Below, piece after piece: positions 4,575-5,826 of a DNA stretch of 5,826 nucleotides. Source of the stretch: an uncultured Campylobacter sp. (GTDB taxonomy: Bacteria; Campylobacterota; Campylobacteria; Campylobacterales; Campylobacteraceae); contig NZ_CALHHT010000437.1 of NCBI RefSeq assembly GCF_938031315.1, positions 1-5,826 of the forward strand, written 5' to 3'. A program made the position numbers and the translations under genes. The first letter of the stretch is position 1. Each line of letters opens with the position of its first letter. A model generated the notes under the pieces. That model searched no databases. It was given only the letters and a program-made list of their open reading frames with translations, and was not told where the DNA came from.

Positions 4575-5054
4575 ATGATAAAGGCTCTACGTTTTAGCTT
4601 GATTCTCGCCGCTACTTTAGGATTTGGCGCGGATGAGAGCGATGCATTATTTAAGGATATAAGGACGCGTCTGGGTTGCAATCTAGCCGCACAGGACTGC
4701 GAGACTAACGCGGGCGGGCAGAAGGCGCTCTTTAGCGTAGCGCGCCATCCGATCGAAGCGGGAGCAAACGAGCTAAAAATAAGCGGAATTTCGCGTGAGC
4801 TGAAAAATCCGAGCGTTAAAATTTCGGGCGTGAGTATGAATATGGGCAATGCGGAATTCCCGCTAAAGCGCAGCGCAGACGGCTATGAAGCGACGCTTGA
4901 CGTTGCAGTATGCACGCACGCCGTAATGCGCTACAAGCTTGAAATTTACGAGGATGGCGAGCCTAGCGGGCTTTTTGTGTATTTTGATCTGCGAAAACGC
5001 GCTACAGATCGAGACCGCGGCGAAGACATCCACTTGCATCATCACGAGCATTAG
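4575..5054 (+). CDS. Exported, probably metal-binding protein (YtkA/CopC-like fold suspected)
   Basis: A 159-residue protein with a signal peptide: MIK, then a hydrophobic core to about residue 17 and likely cleavage after FGA (19), so periplasmic. The mature part has Cys35 and Cys42 near its start, which may form a disulphide or bind metal. A beta-rich domain (about 52-140) carries MNMG (88-91) and DGYEATLDVAVCTHAVM (102-118, Cys113, His115). The order MxMG, then a DGxYxA strand, then a Cys or Met cluster recalls YtkA/FixH-like domains found in copper handling and cytochrome oxidase assembly. This is recognition of pattern, not a confirmed hit. The C-terminus HLHHHEH (153-159) is a clear metal-binding tail. 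It is a single gene with its own promoter. Copper or nickel binding is my best guess. Confidence 0.85.
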   Translation: MIKALRFSLILAATLGFGADESDALFKDIRTRLGCNLAAQDCETNAGGQKALFSVARHPIEAGANELKISGISRELKNPSVKISGVSMNMGNAEFPLKRSADGYEATLDVAVCTHAVMRYKLEIYEDGEPSGLFVYFDLRKRATDRDRGEDIHLHHHEH

Positions 5055-5058
5055 ACGC

Positions 5059-5078
5059 ATCCCGTTTATGCGCGGGGT
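5059..5078 (+). terminator. Weak possible terminator after the exported-protein gene
   Basis: ATCCCG (5059-5064) can pair with CGGGGT (5073-5078), including one G-T wobble, over an 8-base loop. AAAATTT follows rather than a clean T-run. It begins 5 bases after the stop codon. The fit is poor, so this is only a candidate. Confidence 0.25.
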
Positions 5079-5243
5079 AAAATTTGCGCTTTTTCAGACA
5101 CGACGCTTTAGGGAAACTTGCACGTTGATTGTAGAAAATTTTACAAATTTTATAAGGCGCCGCTTGCGATAAATTTTTATGTATCTTTCGAGCGACACGC
5201 GTCGTGGGCAGATACGGGTGCCTAAACGAATACGCGAATAGCC

Positions 5244-5344
5244 GTAGTGATCTAGGCGCGCTTCATTAGGGCGTTTACAAAAACGCCTTTATAAACGTGC
5301 GGCGATTTGCCGTGCATTCGCCGCATATGTTTCGTAACCACTAC
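5244..5344. other. Possible multibranch structured element
   Basis: GTAGTG (5244-5249) is complementary to CACTAC (5339-5344). Between them lie two perfect hairpins: GGCGTTT/AAACGCC (5270-5276 and 5281-5287, 4-base loop) and TGCGGCGA/TCGCCGCA (5298-5305 and 5318-5325, 12-base loop). The first is followed by TTTATAAA and could alone be a weak terminator. Together they could form a three-way junction of about 100 nt. The strand is not settled and no good promoter was seen. Confidence 0.3.
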
Positions 5345-5429
5345 CGAGGCGCGTCAAATTTAGTCCTTCGCCGCCTTTAAATTTTAAAATTTTTAAAATT
5401 CGCTTGCGTTTCATACGCCTAATCTATGC

Positions 5430-5445
5430 GGAATTTTGAAATTCC
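5430..5445. promoter_or_regulatory. Operator-like palindrome next to the DUF3737 promoter
   Basis: GGAATTT (5430-5436) and AAATTCC (5439-5445) are perfect 7-bp inverted arms separated by TG. The dyad ends 3 bases before the -10 box at 5449, so a bound dimer would block RNA polymerase. The regulator is unknown. Because GGAATTT is a common word in this genome, chance must be considered. Confidence 0.4.
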
Positions 5446-5448
5446 TTG

Positions 5449-5454
5449 TATAAT
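5449..5454 (+). promoter_or_regulatory. -10 box of the DUF3737 gene
   Basis: Consensus TATAAT preceded by TTG. Transcription should start near 5461, giving a leader of about 25 bases. AAGGA at 5476-5480, 5 bases before the ATG at 5486, is the ribosome site. Confidence 0.7.
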
Positions 5455-5485
5455 CCGAAGCAAATTTTAAAATCTAAGGAAAGCC

Positions 5486-5826
5486 ATGCAGACATTGAGG
5501 CAAAAGCACTTTAGCGGCGAACGCGCGCTGTTCGGCGCAAAAGATCTGCGGATCGAGAATTCCGTCTTTGGCGAGGGCGAGTCGCCGCTAAAACACAGCG
5601 CAAATATCGTCGCGCAAAACTGTAAATTTGAGTGGAAATATCCGTTTTGGTACGCCGAAAATATCCGCGCGCAGGACTGCTTATTCGACGAGGTCGCGCG
5701 CGCAGGGATCTGGTATAGCCGCGGCGTGGTGCTAAAAGACTGCCTCTACGGCGCGCCCAAGGGGCTTCGCCGCGTAAAAGATGCCGCGCTGCAAAACGTG
5801 GAATTTCACGACGCGCAAGAGACCTT
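5486..5826 (+). CDS. DUF3737 family beta-helix protein (C-terminus cut off)
   Basis: The first 113 codons are present and the gene runs off the window. It opens with the family's typical FSGERALFGAKDL (9-21), followed by FGEGESPLKHS (28-38), WKYPFWY (50-56) and ARAGIWYS (71-78). I recognise these as DUF3737, a right-handed parallel beta-helix family distantly like pectate lyases. Successive helix coils show as a repeated strand ending in an N/D-S/C-x-F pattern: ENSVF (24-28), QNCKF (44-48), QDCLF (63-67), KDCLY (84-88) and QNVEF (103-107), every 19-21 residues. Three coils place a Cys at the same point (46, 65, 86), consistent with an inward-facing Cys ladder. There is no signal peptide. The family's substrate is unknown; sugar-chain binding or cleavage is an inference from the fold. 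Confidence 0.9.
   Translation, partial: MQTLRQKHFSGERALFGAKDLRIENSVFGEGESPLKHSANIVAQNCKFEWKYPFWYAENIRAQDCLFDEVARAGIWYSRGVVLKDCLYGAPKGLRRVKDAALQNVEFHDAQET

Larger units (their letters stand above)
5055..5448. other. Intergenic region with possible structured RNA and an operator
   Basis: About 390 bases with no believable gene on either strand. The left part (5085-5180) is unremarkable apart from AT-rich words. A cluster of complementary arms lies at 5244-5344, an AT run of mostly AATTTTAAAATTTT at 5380-5399, and a dyad at 5430-5445; these last two are likely regulatory for the DUF3737 gene. Confidence 0.5.

Noticed and set aside
1..5826. CRISPR array, insertion sequence, prophage or toxin-antitoxin pair
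   Set aside because: No regularly spaced identical repeats, transposase, integrase or paired small toxin/antitoxin genes were found.

Overview
The window looks like chromosomal DNA from a Campylobacter, probably one of the higher-GC oral species (gracilis, rectus, showae or curvus type). Four things point there: the constant use of AATTT, TAAATTTAA and GAATTTTA words between genes, extended -10 promoters (TGNTATAAT) without an obvious -35 box, AAGGA ribosome binding sites, and protein families seen in this class (an HP0495-like DUF493 protein next to moaC). The species is an inference. No mobile element, CRISPR array, tRNA or rRNA was found.

Layout. Bases 1-1067 hold no convincing gene; they carry many copies of the word GAATTTTA and its complement, several arranged as perfect 8-10 bp inverted repeats. 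Bases 1068-3044 are a tight minus-strand operon: moaC (molybdenum cofactor synthesis), a DUF493 protein starting inside the end of moaC, and a 419-residue helical, coiled-coil protein of unknown function. Just upstream of moaC (3092-3166) lies what looks like a complete small RNA gene on the minus strand, with a TATAAT box, about 60 nt of transcript and a strong intrinsic terminator. It carries ACCUCCUUU, a copy of the anti-Shine-Dalgarno tail of 16S rRNA. Bases 3167-3648 are non-coding but hold an extended -10 box at 3478-3486, followed at once by sequence able to fold into a junction and a long hairpin.

Bases 3649-4458 are a two-gene minus-strand operon: a YegP-like double DUF1508 protein and, directly after its stop codon, a 148-residue protein with a leader-like N-terminus, glycine-rich LLGGG segments and one textbook EF-hand/dockerin-type calcium loop. 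A divergent promoter region (4459-4574) separates it from a plus-strand gene for a small exported protein, with paired Cys, an MNMG motif and a His-rich tail, that probably binds metal. After a 431-base gap with a possible structured element and a 7-bp-arm palindrome beside a -10 box, the window ends inside a DUF3737 beta-helix gene.

The most interesting items are the anti-Shine-Dalgarno small RNA candidate, the calcium-loop/YegP gene pair, and the structured segment after the orphan promoter at 3478. All functional statements come from reading the sequence; no search or folding program was run.
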